A stretch of DNA of 64,000 nucleotides from Candidatus Pseudomonas phytovorans. Its GTDB lineage: Bacteria; Pseudomonadota; Gammaproteobacteria; Pseudomonadales; Pseudomonadaceae. Position 1 is the first letter of the stretch; each line of letters opens with the position of its first letter. The DNA is taken from positions 2,888,001 through 2,952,000 of the forward strand of contig CP119325.1 in the NCBI GenBank assembly GCA_029202525.1, read 5' to 3'. Under the pieces are notes generated by a model, which saw only the letters and a program-made list of their open reading frames with translations, had not been told where the DNA came from and did no database searches. Below are positions 24,380 through 32,803 of this stretch, piece after piece. The translations under genes and the position numbers were made by a program.

Positions 24380-25771
24380 ATGAGCGCTCAATCTTCACAA
24401 CAGCTGAAGCGGGGCCTGTCTACCCGGCATATTCGTTTCATGGCATTAGGTTCTGCCATCGGCACCGGGCTGTTTTATGGCTCGGCATCGGCAATAAAAC
24501 TGGCAGGCCCATCCGTTCTGCTCGCCTACTTGATCGGCGGCGCAGCCATTTACATGATGATGCGCGCCCTTGGTGAAATGGCGGTTCATAACCCGGTGTC
24601 AGGCTCGTTTGGCCACTATGCCAGCCAATACCTGGGCCGCTACTTTGGCTTTCTGACAGGTTGGAGCTACGCGTTTTCGATGTTGGTGGTGTGCCTGGCA
24701 GACGTGACGGCGTTTGGCGTTTACATGGGATTGTGGTTTCCCGAAACACCCGCCTGGATCTGGGTGCTTGGGATCGTGTTCTTCATCGGTGCGCTCAACC
24801 TGTGTAGCGTGAAAGTGTTCGGGGAAATGGAGTTCTGGCTGTCGTTGCTGAAGGTGACCGCTATCGTCGCCATGATTGTGGCAGGCGGTGCCGTGCTGCT
24901 GTTGGGTATCCAGCTGAATGACGAGGCTGGCACTGTGGCCGGTATCTCGAACCTGTGGAGCCACGGCGGGTTCTTCCCTAATGGCGTCGGTGGGATGATT
25001 GCTTCCTTCACCGTTGTGATGTTCGCCTTTGGCGGGGTCGAAATGATCGGCATCACCGCAGGCGAGGCAAGGGACCCAAAGCGCGTGCTGCCAAAGGCGA
25101 TCAACTCGGTGCCTCTGCGCATTCTGCTGTTCTATATCCTGACCCTGTTCGTGCTCATGGCCATTTACCCATGGACCAGCATTGGGAGCCACGGTAGCCC
25201 GTTTGTTCAAATCTTCAGTGGCCTTGGCATCAGCTCAGCGGCAACCGTGTTGAACATCGTTGTAATTTCCGCTGCGGTATCCGCGATCAATAGCGACATA
25301 TTCAGTGCCGGGCGAATGATGTACGGCATGGCTCAAAACGGCCAGGCCCCTGCCGGCTTCGCATCACTGTCGCGTTTTGGTGTGCCGTGGATGACAGTCG
25401 CAGTGATGGGCGTCGCTTTGCTGTTGGGCGTGGTATTGAATTACCTGGTGCCAGAAGACTTGTTCCTGGTGCTTGCCGCGGTGGTCACTTTCTCCATTGT
25501 CTGGGTGTGGTTGATGATCCTGCTATCGCAGGTGGCCATGCGGCGCGGCATGAGCAAGGAGGAGGTAGCCGCACTGGATTATCGGGTGCCACTGTGGCCG
25601 GTAGGGCCGGCTTGCGCGATTGCGTTCATGGTGTTCATCTTTGGCGTGCTCGGTTGGTTCCCGGCCAGCCGCACAGCCATGTATGTCGGGGTAGGCTGGT
25701 TGGTCCTGTTATCCCTGGGCTACTGGCTATGGGGCGTGCGTACACCGCGCCCGGTATCAGCCAGCGCTTGA
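24380..25771 (+). CDS. AAT-family amino-acid permease
   Basis: This 463-residue transporter has 12 predicted helices and the family signature GSAIGTGLFYGSASAIKLAGP and GALGEMA-like RALGEMAVHNPVSGSF. It is close in pattern to ProY/HutT-type proton symporters; the amino acid carried is unknown. ATG at 24380 follows AAGG by 6 bases and starts MSAQSSQQLKRGLSTRHIRF, the usual N-terminus. It lies downstream of the PhyH dioxygenase on the same strand and probably imports that enzyme's substrate. Confidence 0.88.
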   Translation: MSAQSSQQLKRGLSTRHIRFMALGSAIGTGLFYGSASAIKLAGPSVLLAYLIGGAAIYMMMRALGEMAVHNPVSGSFGHYASQYLGRYFGFLTGWSYAFSMLVVCLADVTAFGVYMGLWFPETPAWIWVLGIVFFIGALNLCSVKVFGEMEFWLSLLKVTAIVAMIVAGGAVLLLGIQLNDEAGTVAGISNLWSHGGFFPNGVGGMIASFTVVMFAFGGVEMIGITAGEARDPKRVLPKAINSVPLRILLFYILTLFVLMAIYPWTSIGSHGSPFVQIFSGLGISSAATVLNIVVISAAVSAINSDIFSAGRMMYGMAQNGQAPAGFASLSRFGVPWMTVAVMGVALLLGVVLNYLVPEDLFLVLAAVVTFSIVWVWLMILLSQVAMRRGMSKEEVAALDYRVPLWPVGPACAIAFMVFIFGVLGWFPASRTAMYVGVGWLVLLSLGYWLWGVRTPRPVSASA

Positions 25772-25892
25772 GGCATTAAACCGTTCGCGGTCGGCAAAGG
25801 ACTGCCAGGACGTGCTTCAGGTATCTTCTATAGCCTTGGCAGGTTTATGGCATTAGTCTCTTGCTGACACTGTGCAAAATGGAAGTGCCATT

Positions 25893-26420
25893 GTGATAGT
25901 CCGTCCTGTAACAGCAAGTGATTGGCAAACTTATCGGGACTTGCGTTTGAGGGCTCTGCATGAGTCGCCGGATGCTTTTGGAAGTACTTACGAGCACGAG
26001 TCAGCCAGGGCAGATAATGAGTGGCAGACGCGTATATCAGCTGTCGCATCATCCAGCAGTGCCGAGGCTTTCTTTGCTATCAGGGGTAATGAGGTTTGTG
26101 GCTTGGTGTGGTGCAAGGCGTCGGGCGTCGAGGCAGCCGTGGTCGAAATATTCCAGATGTGGGTAGCGCCGAATGCGCGTGGCTTCGGCGTTGGTCGTGC
26201 CTTGCTTGAGCGTGCTACCAACTGGGCGAGCAGCCATGGTGCGCAATGCGTCCGCCTGGGTGTGACGATCGCGGACAGCCCGGCGATGCGGTTGTACACA
26301 GCTGGCGGGTTGCATCCCGTTGGTGTACCCGAGCCTTTACGAGAGGGGTCGGCTTTGATGTCGCAATCGATGGAGCTGACTCTGGGCGAATATCGAGACA
26401 GGGAAGAGCATGATCAATAG
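25893..26420 (+). CDS. GNAT-family N-acetyltransferase
   Basis: This 175-residue protein has motif A as IFQMWVAPNARGFGVGRALLERA with the core RGFGVG, and a motif B-like MRLYTAGGLHPVG. The substrate is unknown. GTG at 25893 is preferred: GGAAG lies 7 bases upstream and the protein then opens IVRPVTASDWQTYRDLRLRA, typical for the family; GTG at 25872 is an alternative. It lies alone on the plus strand. Confidence 0.8.
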   Translation: MIVRPVTASDWQTYRDLRLRALHESPDAFGSTYEHESARADNEWQTRISAVASSSSAEAFFAIRGNEVCGLVWCKASGVEAAVVEIFQMWVAPNARGFGVGRALLERATNWASSHGAQCVRLGVTIADSPAMRLYTAGGLHPVGVPEPLREGSALMSQSMELTLGEYRDREEHDQ

Positions 26421-26526
26421 TCATGCCCAACCCTCGAGTTCTCTGATGCTCCACCGGCCCTTTCGCGGGTAACTCCGCGCCCACAGGTTGCGAACGCCTC
26501 TGGTGTATCGAGGAGCGAACCGCCGC

Positions 26527-27879
26527 CTACAGTTCCTGTGCAGGCTTTGAAATCGACTTGGCCGAGGGCAGGGGCAGCACAAAGGTCAGCAACGCGCCAA
26601 TCACCAATAGCACCGTGGCATACACAATCCCGGCCGTGAAGCTGTGGGTCAGGTCCTTCAGCCAGCCAACCACCAGCGGATTCAGCGCCGAACCGATGTT
26701 GCCGAACGCGTTGATCACCGCAATGCCAATGGCACGCGCCTTGAACGTCAGCGCCTGGTCCGGGGTAGTCCAGAAAATCGACATGGCGGTGTACGACCCC
26801 GTGGCGGCCATACAGATACCGCACAGTTGCACCATCGGGTTACCGGCATAGGCGGCGAACATCCAGCCGGCAGCGGCCACCAGCATGGGCAGCACCAGGT
26901 GCCATTTGCGTTCCTGGCTGCGGTCGGAATGCAGCCCCCACACCAGCATGCCGATGATGGTGCACACCTGCGGAATCATCGCCAGAAAGCCAATGGTGCT
27001 GTTGCTGCTGTCGGCGGCACTGATGCTCTTGATGATCAGCGGCGTCCATACAGCGATCATCGCCAGCGTGTTGACCAGGCAGAAATACACCAGGCTGAAC
27101 TTCAGCACGGTGGATGAGAGCATTTCGCGCAGCAGGCTGCCGGTGCCATCCTCTGCTGTAGAGGTTGAAGGTGGGGTGTCTGCGGCCAAGGCATGCTGCA
27201 GATGCTGCTTGTCTTCGGGGCTCAGCCAGCGGGCCTGGTGCGGCGTGTCGTTCAGGTAGCCGAACACCACAAAGCCCATGATCACCGAAGGCATGCCTTC
27301 GAGCAGGAATAGCCACTGCCACCCGTGCAATCCCCACACGCCGTCCAGGCTCAGTATCAGCCCGGAAAGTGCCGACCCGAAGCCTGCGGTGAATGGCATC
27401 GCGATCATGAACAGGGCATTGGCGCGGGCGCGGTAGGCCGCCGGGAACCAGAACGTCAGGTACAGCAGCACACCGGGCAGAAAGCCGGCTTCAGTGATAC
27501 CCACCAGAATCCGCAGCAGGTACAAGCTGCTGGCATCGGTCGCGAACAAGGTCGCGGTCGAAGCCAGCCCCCAGGCGATCATCAGGCTGCCGATCCATTT
27601 TCGCGCACCCACTTTGGCCAAGGCCATGTTGCTGGGGATGCCACAGGCGATATAAGCGATGTAGAACAGCGTGGTGGCCATGCCGAACTGGGTGCTGCTC
27701 AAGCCCAGGTCGCCCATCATGGTCAGGCCGGCAAAGCCGATGTTGATCCGATCTAGAAAAGACAGCACAAAGCACAGGAACAGAAAGCCCAGCAGGCGCC
27801 TGGAGACTTTGCGCATCACGTTGTGCTGGGCGCTACTGGCGGTTTCTATCGGGGTAGTGGGGGCAGTGGTTTGATGCAT
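26527..27879 (-). CDS. MFS transporter, anion:cation symporter (ACS) type
   Basis: This 450-residue transporter has 12 hydrophobic segments with the ACS-family pattern FVLSFLDRINIGFA in helix 1 and RILVGITEAGFLPG in helix 4. ACS members carry organic anions such as tartrate, hydroxyphenylacetate or phthalate. It is the last gene of a minus-strand set after DUF2783 and an FAD monooxygenase, so it probably imports the aromatic acid that the monooxygenase attacks. Confidence 0.85.
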   Translation of the reverse strand: MHQTTAPTTPIETASSAQHNVMRKVSRRLLGFLFLCFVLSFLDRINIGFAGLTMMGDLGLSSTQFGMATTLFYIAYIACGIPSNMALAKVGARKWIGSLMIAWGLASTATLFATDASSLYLLRILVGITEAGFLPGVLLYLTFWFPAAYRARANALFMIAMPFTAGFGSALSGLILSLDGVWGLHGWQWLFLLEGMPSVIMGFVVFGYLNDTPHQARWLSPEDKQHLQHALAADTPPSTSTAEDGTGSLLREMLSSTVLKFSLVYFCLVNTLAMIAVWTPLIIKSISAADSSNSTIGFLAMIPQVCTIIGMLVWGLHSDRSQERKWHLVLPMLVAAAGWMFAAYAGNPMVQLCGICMAATGSYTAMSIFWTTPDQALTFKARAIGIAVINAFGNIGSALNPLVVGWLKDLTHSFTAGIVYATVLLVIGALLTFVLPLPSAKSISKPAQEL

Positions 27880-27942
27880 GTGGGCGCCTGATTATTATTG
27901 GTTTCAGCGGCACCGGCTCCGGTGCTTTGGCAACTGCAGTCA

Positions 27943-28125
27943 CTACAGGTCTTGTAGCGCCGACCGGGTAAGTTCGATAAAGGCCAGGGCATCGCCAAGT
28001 GCATGGGCGTTGAGCAGCGCCAGCTTGGTCAGGAACAGCTCGGCCTTGGCCGGTGTGGCCTGGTCCAAGGCATCTGCCAGTACGTCGTAAACCACTTCTA
28101 GGTCTGTTGCGGTCAGGGTGTTCAT
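27943..28125 (-). CDS. DUF2783 family small protein
   Basis: This 60-residue protein starts MNTLTATDLEVVYDVLADAL and matches DUF2783, a small helical family found next to FAD-dependent aromatic hydroxylases. It begins 11 bp after the monooxygenase stop, so it is co-transcribed. A role as an accessory to the monooxygenase is inference from this constant association. Confidence 0.75.
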   Translation of the reverse strand: MNTLTATDLEVVYDVLADALDQATPAKAELFLTKLALLNAHALGDALAFIELTRSALQDL

Positions 28126-28136
28126 GGCGGTTCCTC

Positions 28137-29837
28137 TCAGAGCTTGCCCAAGGCAGTGTCGATGGCGGATTGCACTTGTGCGGCAGATACCTGCAGCCAC
28201 CGGGCGCAGATGTGCTGGTCTGGGCGCACCAGGTAGGCGCCATTGCGGGTGATGCCATACCTGGCGGCAATGTGGCCGCTGGTGTCATCGATCAGGTGGT
28301 CTGCACCGCTGATAGCGGCCTGGGCGCTTTGCGCAATTGCGATGATCTGCAAGGGCACGCCGCTGCTGCGAATGGCGTTCGCTTGCTCGATCACGTCACT
28401 AGGGATGCAGTTATCGTTGGTGAAATAGAGCAGGTAGAAACAGGCGCCCAGGTGGTCAAACAGGTAGTCGTCTTCGGCCAGCCGGATGTTCAGCAGCGGG
28501 GCGCCGTTGCGCGGGCCCGCAGTGAAAAGCGCGTTGTCGTCAGTTGCACAGTTGAGCACCGAGTCTGCGTAGTCGTGTGGCCGCGAGGTACGCCAGTGGT
28601 ACAAGGGGCGGACGAACGCTTGGGTCAGCGACAGCGACAGCACCGCATCGCGGACCAGGCGGTAACCCGCAGTAGGTGGCGCCATGAAGCGGGTGCTCTT
28701 GCCTGCCTCGCTGATGATCTCCCGCGCTGCACTGACGCGTTCGTTGGAGTAGGACGGCAGCAGCTTGGGGCCTGCCAGACCTTTGAGGGTGAGGGCCAGT
28801 TTCCAGACCAGGCCATGGCAGTCCTGGAACCCGGTATTGGCGCCACGCACGCCAAAAATCGGCAACAGGTGAGCCGCGTCTCCTACGAAGATCACGCGCT
28901 TGTGTATGTAGTCCGGCAGGGTCAGGGCGCGGGCTGAATAGACCGAGCTCCAGTCCATTTCCCACTGGGGGTCGTCTACGCCGAGCATCTGTAGCTGGGC
29001 ATTGATGCGTTCGCGCAGTGACTCCGGTTGCAGCGCCTGTTCCGGGGTTTCGTTCTCGGGCAGTTGGTAGTCAATTCGCCAGATATCACCCGGTTCGCGG
29101 TGCATCAATACGGTGTTGCCCGGGTTCCAGGCCGGGTCGAAATAGGCCAGGCGCTCGGTGGGCAGGCCCAGGTCAATCTTGATGTCTGCGATCACGAAGC
29201 GGCCTTCGTAAGCGGTACCTTCCAGCTTCAGGTCCAGCAGTGTGCGCAGCGTCGAGCGCGCGCCGTCAGCTGCTACTACCCAGTCAGCGTCCAGCTCATA
29301 GCTGCCGGCGGGGGTATCGATGCTCAACCGGGTGAAGCCGTCATGCTCCGCCAGGCCACTCACCCGATTGCCCCAGCGCAGCTCCACCAACGGGTTGGCT
29401 TCGGCGGCCTCTACCAGAAACTGCTCCAGGCAGGGCTGTTGCAGGTTGGTCATGGGCGCGTAGCGGTCGTCTGGGTCGTGTGGGTTTTCCATACGGAACA
29501 CCAGCTGGTTGCGGTAGAACGAATTGCCACAGCGCCATGGCAAGCCAAGCTCACAGACCCGATCGGCGACGCCGACCTGCTGCAAAATTTCCATCGAGCG
29601 GCGGGTAAACACGATGGCCCGGCTGCCTTCGCTCACTTGCCGTTCCGCCGCCAGTACCACGCAGGGTATGCCATGGCGGGCGAGGTCCAGCGCCGTGGTC
29701 AGGCCGATCGGGCCGGCGCCTGCCACCACTACCGGTTTGCGTTCCGGGTTGGCCGCGCCGACGCTGGCGGTGTGGGCGGGGAAGACCTGATAGTTGAAAT
29801 AGAGGGAGCGGCGCGGCTCGCTGTGGGGCTGATGCAT
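28137..29837 (-). CDS. FAD-dependent aromatic monooxygenase, MhpA-like
   Basis: This 566-residue flavoprotein resembles 3-(3-hydroxyphenyl)propionate and related hydroxylases. It has the GxGxxG FAD motif in VVVAGAGPIGLTTALDLARHG, the DG motif in WVVAADGARSTLR and the second FAD motif FVGDAAHLLPIFGVRGANTG. The C-terminal 170 residues resemble the thioredoxin-like domain of phenol hydroxylases. It should add an OH to a phenolic acid using NAD(P)H and O2. No ring-cleavage dioxygenase lies nearby. ATG at 29837 is chosen because AAGGA lies 11 bases upstream. It heads an operon with DUF2783 and an MFS transporter, and diverges from hipBA. Confidence 0.88.
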   Translation of the reverse strand: MHQPHSEPRRSLYFNYQVFPAHTASVGAANPERKPVVVAGAGPIGLTTALDLARHGIPCVVLAAERQVSEGSRAIVFTRRSMEILQQVGVADRVCELGLPWRCGNSFYRNQLVFRMENPHDPDDRYAPMTNLQQPCLEQFLVEAAEANPLVELRWGNRVSGLAEHDGFTRLSIDTPAGSYELDADWVVAADGARSTLRTLLDLKLEGTAYEGRFVIADIKIDLGLPTERLAYFDPAWNPGNTVLMHREPGDIWRIDYQLPENETPEQALQPESLRERINAQLQMLGVDDPQWEMDWSSVYSARALTLPDYIHKRVIFVGDAAHLLPIFGVRGANTGFQDCHGLVWKLALTLKGLAGPKLLPSYSNERVSAAREIISEAGKSTRFMAPPTAGYRLVRDAVLSLSLTQAFVRPLYHWRTSRPHDYADSVLNCATDDNALFTAGPRNGAPLLNIRLAEDDYLFDHLGACFYLLYFTNDNCIPSDVIEQANAIRSSGVPLQIIAIAQSAQAAISGADHLIDDTSGHIAARYGITRNGAYLVRPDQHICARWLQVSAAQVQSAIDTALGKL

Positions 29838-29988
29838 GGCAATGCACATCCTTATTTTTGTAGGTATCAAGGTGTGCGAATGACTGTACTTGAGGCCACA
29901 GCGAACGATGTCCCCGGTAGGGGACAATTGCTCTGCCCCAAGAATGCTTGTTCTCGTTTACGCCCGGATTTGATTTTTTGCTAGGTTA

Positions 29989-30026
29989 GGTATACGTTAC
30001 ATTTACTTTGTTTTGTTACGTATACC
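29989..30026. promoter_or_regulatory. HipB operator palindrome
   Basis: GGTATACGTTAC at 29989-30000 and GTTACGTATACC at 30015-30026 are an inverted repeat matching at 11 of 12 positions, separated by 14 bases, and end 4 bases before the hipB start. This is the expected position for autorepression by the HipB-HipA complex. Confidence 0.7.
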
Positions 30027-30030
30027 GAAC

Positions 30031-30285
30031 ATGGATTATTCTCTCATCACCACCCGTCTGGGCGAGATGCTTCGCAAGCGGCGGCTTAATCGCGGGCTTA
30101 CCCAAGCCCGGCTCGCTGGCCTTGCCGGTATCACCCGGCAAAAGCTGATCGCTATCGAGAAAGGCGACCTGACAGTAGGGATGTCAGCTTATGCGCGAGT
30201 TGTCGGAGCCCTGGACTGTGAATTCGCACTCGTGCCAGCAGCCATGCCTACGCTGGATGAAATTCAGGGGATTTTCGACTCATGA
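30031..30285 (+). CDS. hipB: HipB-like antitoxin, Xre-type HTH
   Basis: This 84-residue protein has a Cro/Xre helix-turn-helix: LGEMLRKRRLNRGLTQARLA and GITRQKLIAIEKGDLTVG. It should bind the palindromic operator just upstream and neutralise HipA. ATG at 30031 is chosen over an upstream TTG, because it starts MDYSLITTRLGEM right after the operator. The stop overlaps hipA in ATGA. Confidence 0.88.
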   Translation: MDYSLITTRLGEMLRKRRLNRGLTQARLAGLAGITRQKLIAIEKGDLTVGMSAYARVVGALDCEFALVPAAMPTLDEIQGIFDS

Positions 30286-31478
30286 CCACCCTGTTGAATG
30301 TGAAAACGCCTGAAGGCAAGAGCGGTAAAATTTTTAGCGCTGGGGCGGACTATCTGTTCCGCTACCGGGAAGATGCCAAGCCATCTGCAGCAGTCAGTTT
30401 GCTGATGCCTGCGCGCTTTGAGGAATATCGCCATCGGGAGCTACATCCGATTTTCCAGATGAACCTGCCTGAAGGTTACGTGCTGGAGCAGCTGCGCAAC
30501 CGGCTGGCAAAAGTGGTGAATGTCGATCCTATGCTTTTGCTGGCGCTGTCCGGCAGCAGCTCTCCAATTGGGCGTGTGGCAGTGAGCTCCGATCAGGTCG
30601 ATGCGCTTTTGCAACGGCAGCAGTTTCCGGGAGAAAAGCTGGAGGAAATTCTGGCCTGGGACGGGGCCGAGGACATTTTTCCAGACCTGGTGGATCGTTA
30701 CATCTTGCGCGCCGGAATCTCTGGCGTTCAGCCCAAGGTACTGGTGCCAGAGCAGCAGGGCGCAGGGCCGCAACGTTTTACCTCAAAAACTTCCGATTTG
30801 ATCATCAAGAGCGGACGGGATGAGTTTCCCGGTTTGGCGATCAATGAGTATTTATGCATGTCCGTGGCCAAGGCAGCGGGGATCGCGGTACCGGAATTCT
30901 ACCTGTCCGATAACGCCAAGCTGTTCGTGATGCGCCGTTTTGACCGTGACGAGCAACTTGACCCTATCGGCTTTGAGGACATGGCGGCATTGATGGGACT
31001 GGCTGCCGCGCAGAAGTACAGCAAGAGCTATTCGGCAATCGCCAAGGCCATACGGCTATTCTGTCCACCCGATGCAGTGGAGAGTTCGTTGGCGCAGTTG
31101 TTCTCGATAGTAAGCCTGAGCTGTATCGTCGGGAACGGAGATGCCCATCTGAAGAACTTCGGGCTCTTGTATTCCGACCCTGCCCAACGGGACGCACGGC
31201 TGGCACCTGCCTACGATATCGTCAACACCACGGCCTACATTCCAGAGGACGTATTGGCGCTGGACCTTGTCGGCAACAAGTCATTGTTTGCTTCGCGTCA
31301 GGGGCTGCTGGAGTTCGCCAAGGCGTGCGATGTAGCCAAGCCAGAAGAGGTTATCCGCGGGCAGTTGCAGGCATTGGAGCAGGTGCTCAACAGTTCGGCC
31401 GAGCTGTGCGAGCAGGCACCTCATGTAGCCGCCGCTATCCGACAATGTGCTGAGCCATTCATGAGAACATTCGGTTAG
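30282..31478 (+). CDS. hipA: HipA-family serine/threonine kinase toxin
   Basis: This 398-residue kinase carries the HipA motifs: the glycine-rich GISGVQPK loop at 145-152 with Ser147 at the autophosphorylation position, the ATP lysine in LIIK (176), the catalytic GNGDAHLKN at 284-292 and the metal-binding D312 in AYDIVN. E. coli HipA phosphorylates glutamyl-tRNA synthetase and causes dormancy; the target here is unknown. It overlaps hipB by 4 bp and its own stop overlaps the stop of a convergent GNAT gene by 4 bp. All catalytic residues are present. Confidence 0.92.
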   Translation: MTTLLNVKTPEGKSGKIFSAGADYLFRYREDAKPSAAVSLLMPARFEEYRHRELHPIFQMNLPEGYVLEQLRNRLAKVVNVDPMLLLALSGSSSPIGRVAVSSDQVDALLQRQQFPGEKLEEILAWDGAEDIFPDLVDRYILRAGISGVQPKVLVPEQQGAGPQRFTSKTSDLIIKSGRDEFPGLAINEYLCMSVAKAAGIAVPEFYLSDNAKLFVMRRFDRDEQLDPIGFEDMAALMGLAAAQKYSKSYSAIAKAIRLFCPPDAVESSLAQLFSIVSLSCIVGNGDAHLKNFGLLYSDPAQRDARLAPAYDIVNTTAYIPEDVLALDLVGNKSLFASRQGLLEFAKACDVAKPEEVIRGQLQALEQVLNSSAELCEQAPHVAAAIRQCAEPFMRTFG

Positions 31479-31939
31479 GGGCAACCCTGAATCAAACGTT
31501 TCTCCATGATGATCGTGCGTTCCTGCCCATGGAACGCATCACGTACTGTCCGATACCCCAAGCGGGTATAAAAGCCCTGGGCAGTAATCGAGGAGGGTAC
31601 TCGCAACTGCAGTGACCCACGCGTCAACGCCTCACTCTCGACTGCGCGCATCAGCCGTTCGCCAATACCCATGCGCTGGAAGCCGGGGGCCACGAACATG
31701 CTCCTGACGACATCATCGTCAAGGCTGGCAGTAGCCACCACTTCATCGTCGCCCGTCGCAACGAAGACCAAGCGCCTGCCAAGCAATTGAGCAACGCTCG
31801 TTTCGCTGAATGATTGCTCCACTCTGGCAATGGTCGCGGCATCGTAATCGGCTGCATTGGTCTGCCTTAAAGCGGCGATGATCACTCGGCTGATGCCTGC
31901 TGCATCCTCCGCCACCGCCCGGCGAATCTGATAGTCCAT
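31475..31939 (-). CDS. GNAT-family N-acetyltransferase
   Basis: This 154-residue protein has motif A as VRSMFVAPGFQRMGIGERLM with the core QRMGIG and the family's YTRLGYRTV near the end. ATG at 31939 follows GAGGAC. The substrate is unknown. It is convergent with hipA. Confidence 0.85.
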   Translation of the reverse strand: MDYQIRRAVAEDAAGISRVIIAALRQTNAADYDAATIARVEQSFSETSVAQLLGRRLVFVATGDDEVVATASLDDDVVRSMFVAPGFQRMGIGERLMRAVESEALTRGSLQLRVPSSITAQGFYTRLGYRTVRDAFHGQERTIIMEKRLIQGCP

Positions 31940-31974
31940 ATCGTCCTCAATCGACTGATGTTTCGTGCTGCGTA

Positions 31975-32739
31975 TCAACGCCGCCGTAATAGCGTGACCA
32001 GCCCGACAGTCAGCACCACAGCGCAGATCATTGCCAGACTGATGGTAACGCCAACGCCCCAGGCTTCGAGCAGCCACGCCAAAACCAGATAAAACGCGAC
32101 CACTCCCACCGCCCCGATTGCATTACCCCGCACCATCGCCGCCATCCCGGCACGGCCGCTTTGCACATGCGCGAACACCACCAGTGGCCAGGCAATCACC
32201 GGGATCGGCGCAAGCATCCCGCTGGTCGCCGGGCCTAACCAACTTGCAAGGCTGGTGATGGCCATCAGCAGGCAAGTGGCAGACACCATGCGAAGAGGGA
32301 TCTCCCAATACCGGTGCCGGGGGCGGGCGAGAGTGTCGGGCTTGGGCTCACGGCCGCTGGCGCGTATCAGCACGCCAATCAGCACCAGCGTCGCGGCGAT
32401 CGACAGGTACAGGTTGCCCCAATGGGTAAATGCATAGGCAACCAAGCCATAGAACAGCACTGCCAGCAGAACGGCCTGGGCGATCCCGAGCCTGTGCGTG
32501 GCCAACAGGTAGAAGGTGTAGGTGGCCTGTACGGCCGCCAGGCCACCCAACGCGCCGGGTATAGCGCCCAAGGCGAAGGCCGTGCCCTGTTCCAGGCACA
32601 GGAAGGTCATCACCAGCGCCGAAGTGATCGGCAGGCCGGACAACAACCCACCCAGCAAACCGCCCCAGCGCCGCGAAGCGAGGGAAATGGCCCACATCAG
32701 CAGTGGGGTGACGATGAGTTTCAGGTAGAACAGGGTCAT
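31975..32739 (-). CDS. Hypothetical integral membrane protein
   Basis: This 254-residue protein starts MTLFYLKLIVTPLLMWAISL and has about eight hydrophobic helices with small loops, such as the glycine-rich GGLLGGLLSGLPITSALVM. I do not assign a family; the pattern resembles small transporters or permease-like proteins. The GNAT gene starts 36 bp downstream on the same strand. The longer frame upstream of 32739 has no supported coding content. Confidence 0.6.
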   Translation of the reverse strand: MTLFYLKLIVTPLLMWAISLASRRWGGLLGGLLSGLPITSALVMTFLCLEQGTAFALGAIPGALGGLAAVQATYTFYLLATHRLGIAQAVLLAVLFYGLVAYAFTHWGNLYLSIAATLVLIGVLIRASGREPKPDTLARPRHRYWEIPLRMVSATCLLMAITSLASWLGPATSGMLAPIPVIAWPLVVFAHVQSGRAGMAAMVRGNAIGAVGVVAFYLVLAWLLEAWGVGVTISLAMICAVVLTVGLVTLLRRR

Positions 32740-32803
32740 TGCGGGTGTGTCCAGGCTGAATGACTGTGCGCCCGCCGTCGGCATTGGGTGGGGCGCGGAG
32801 CGA

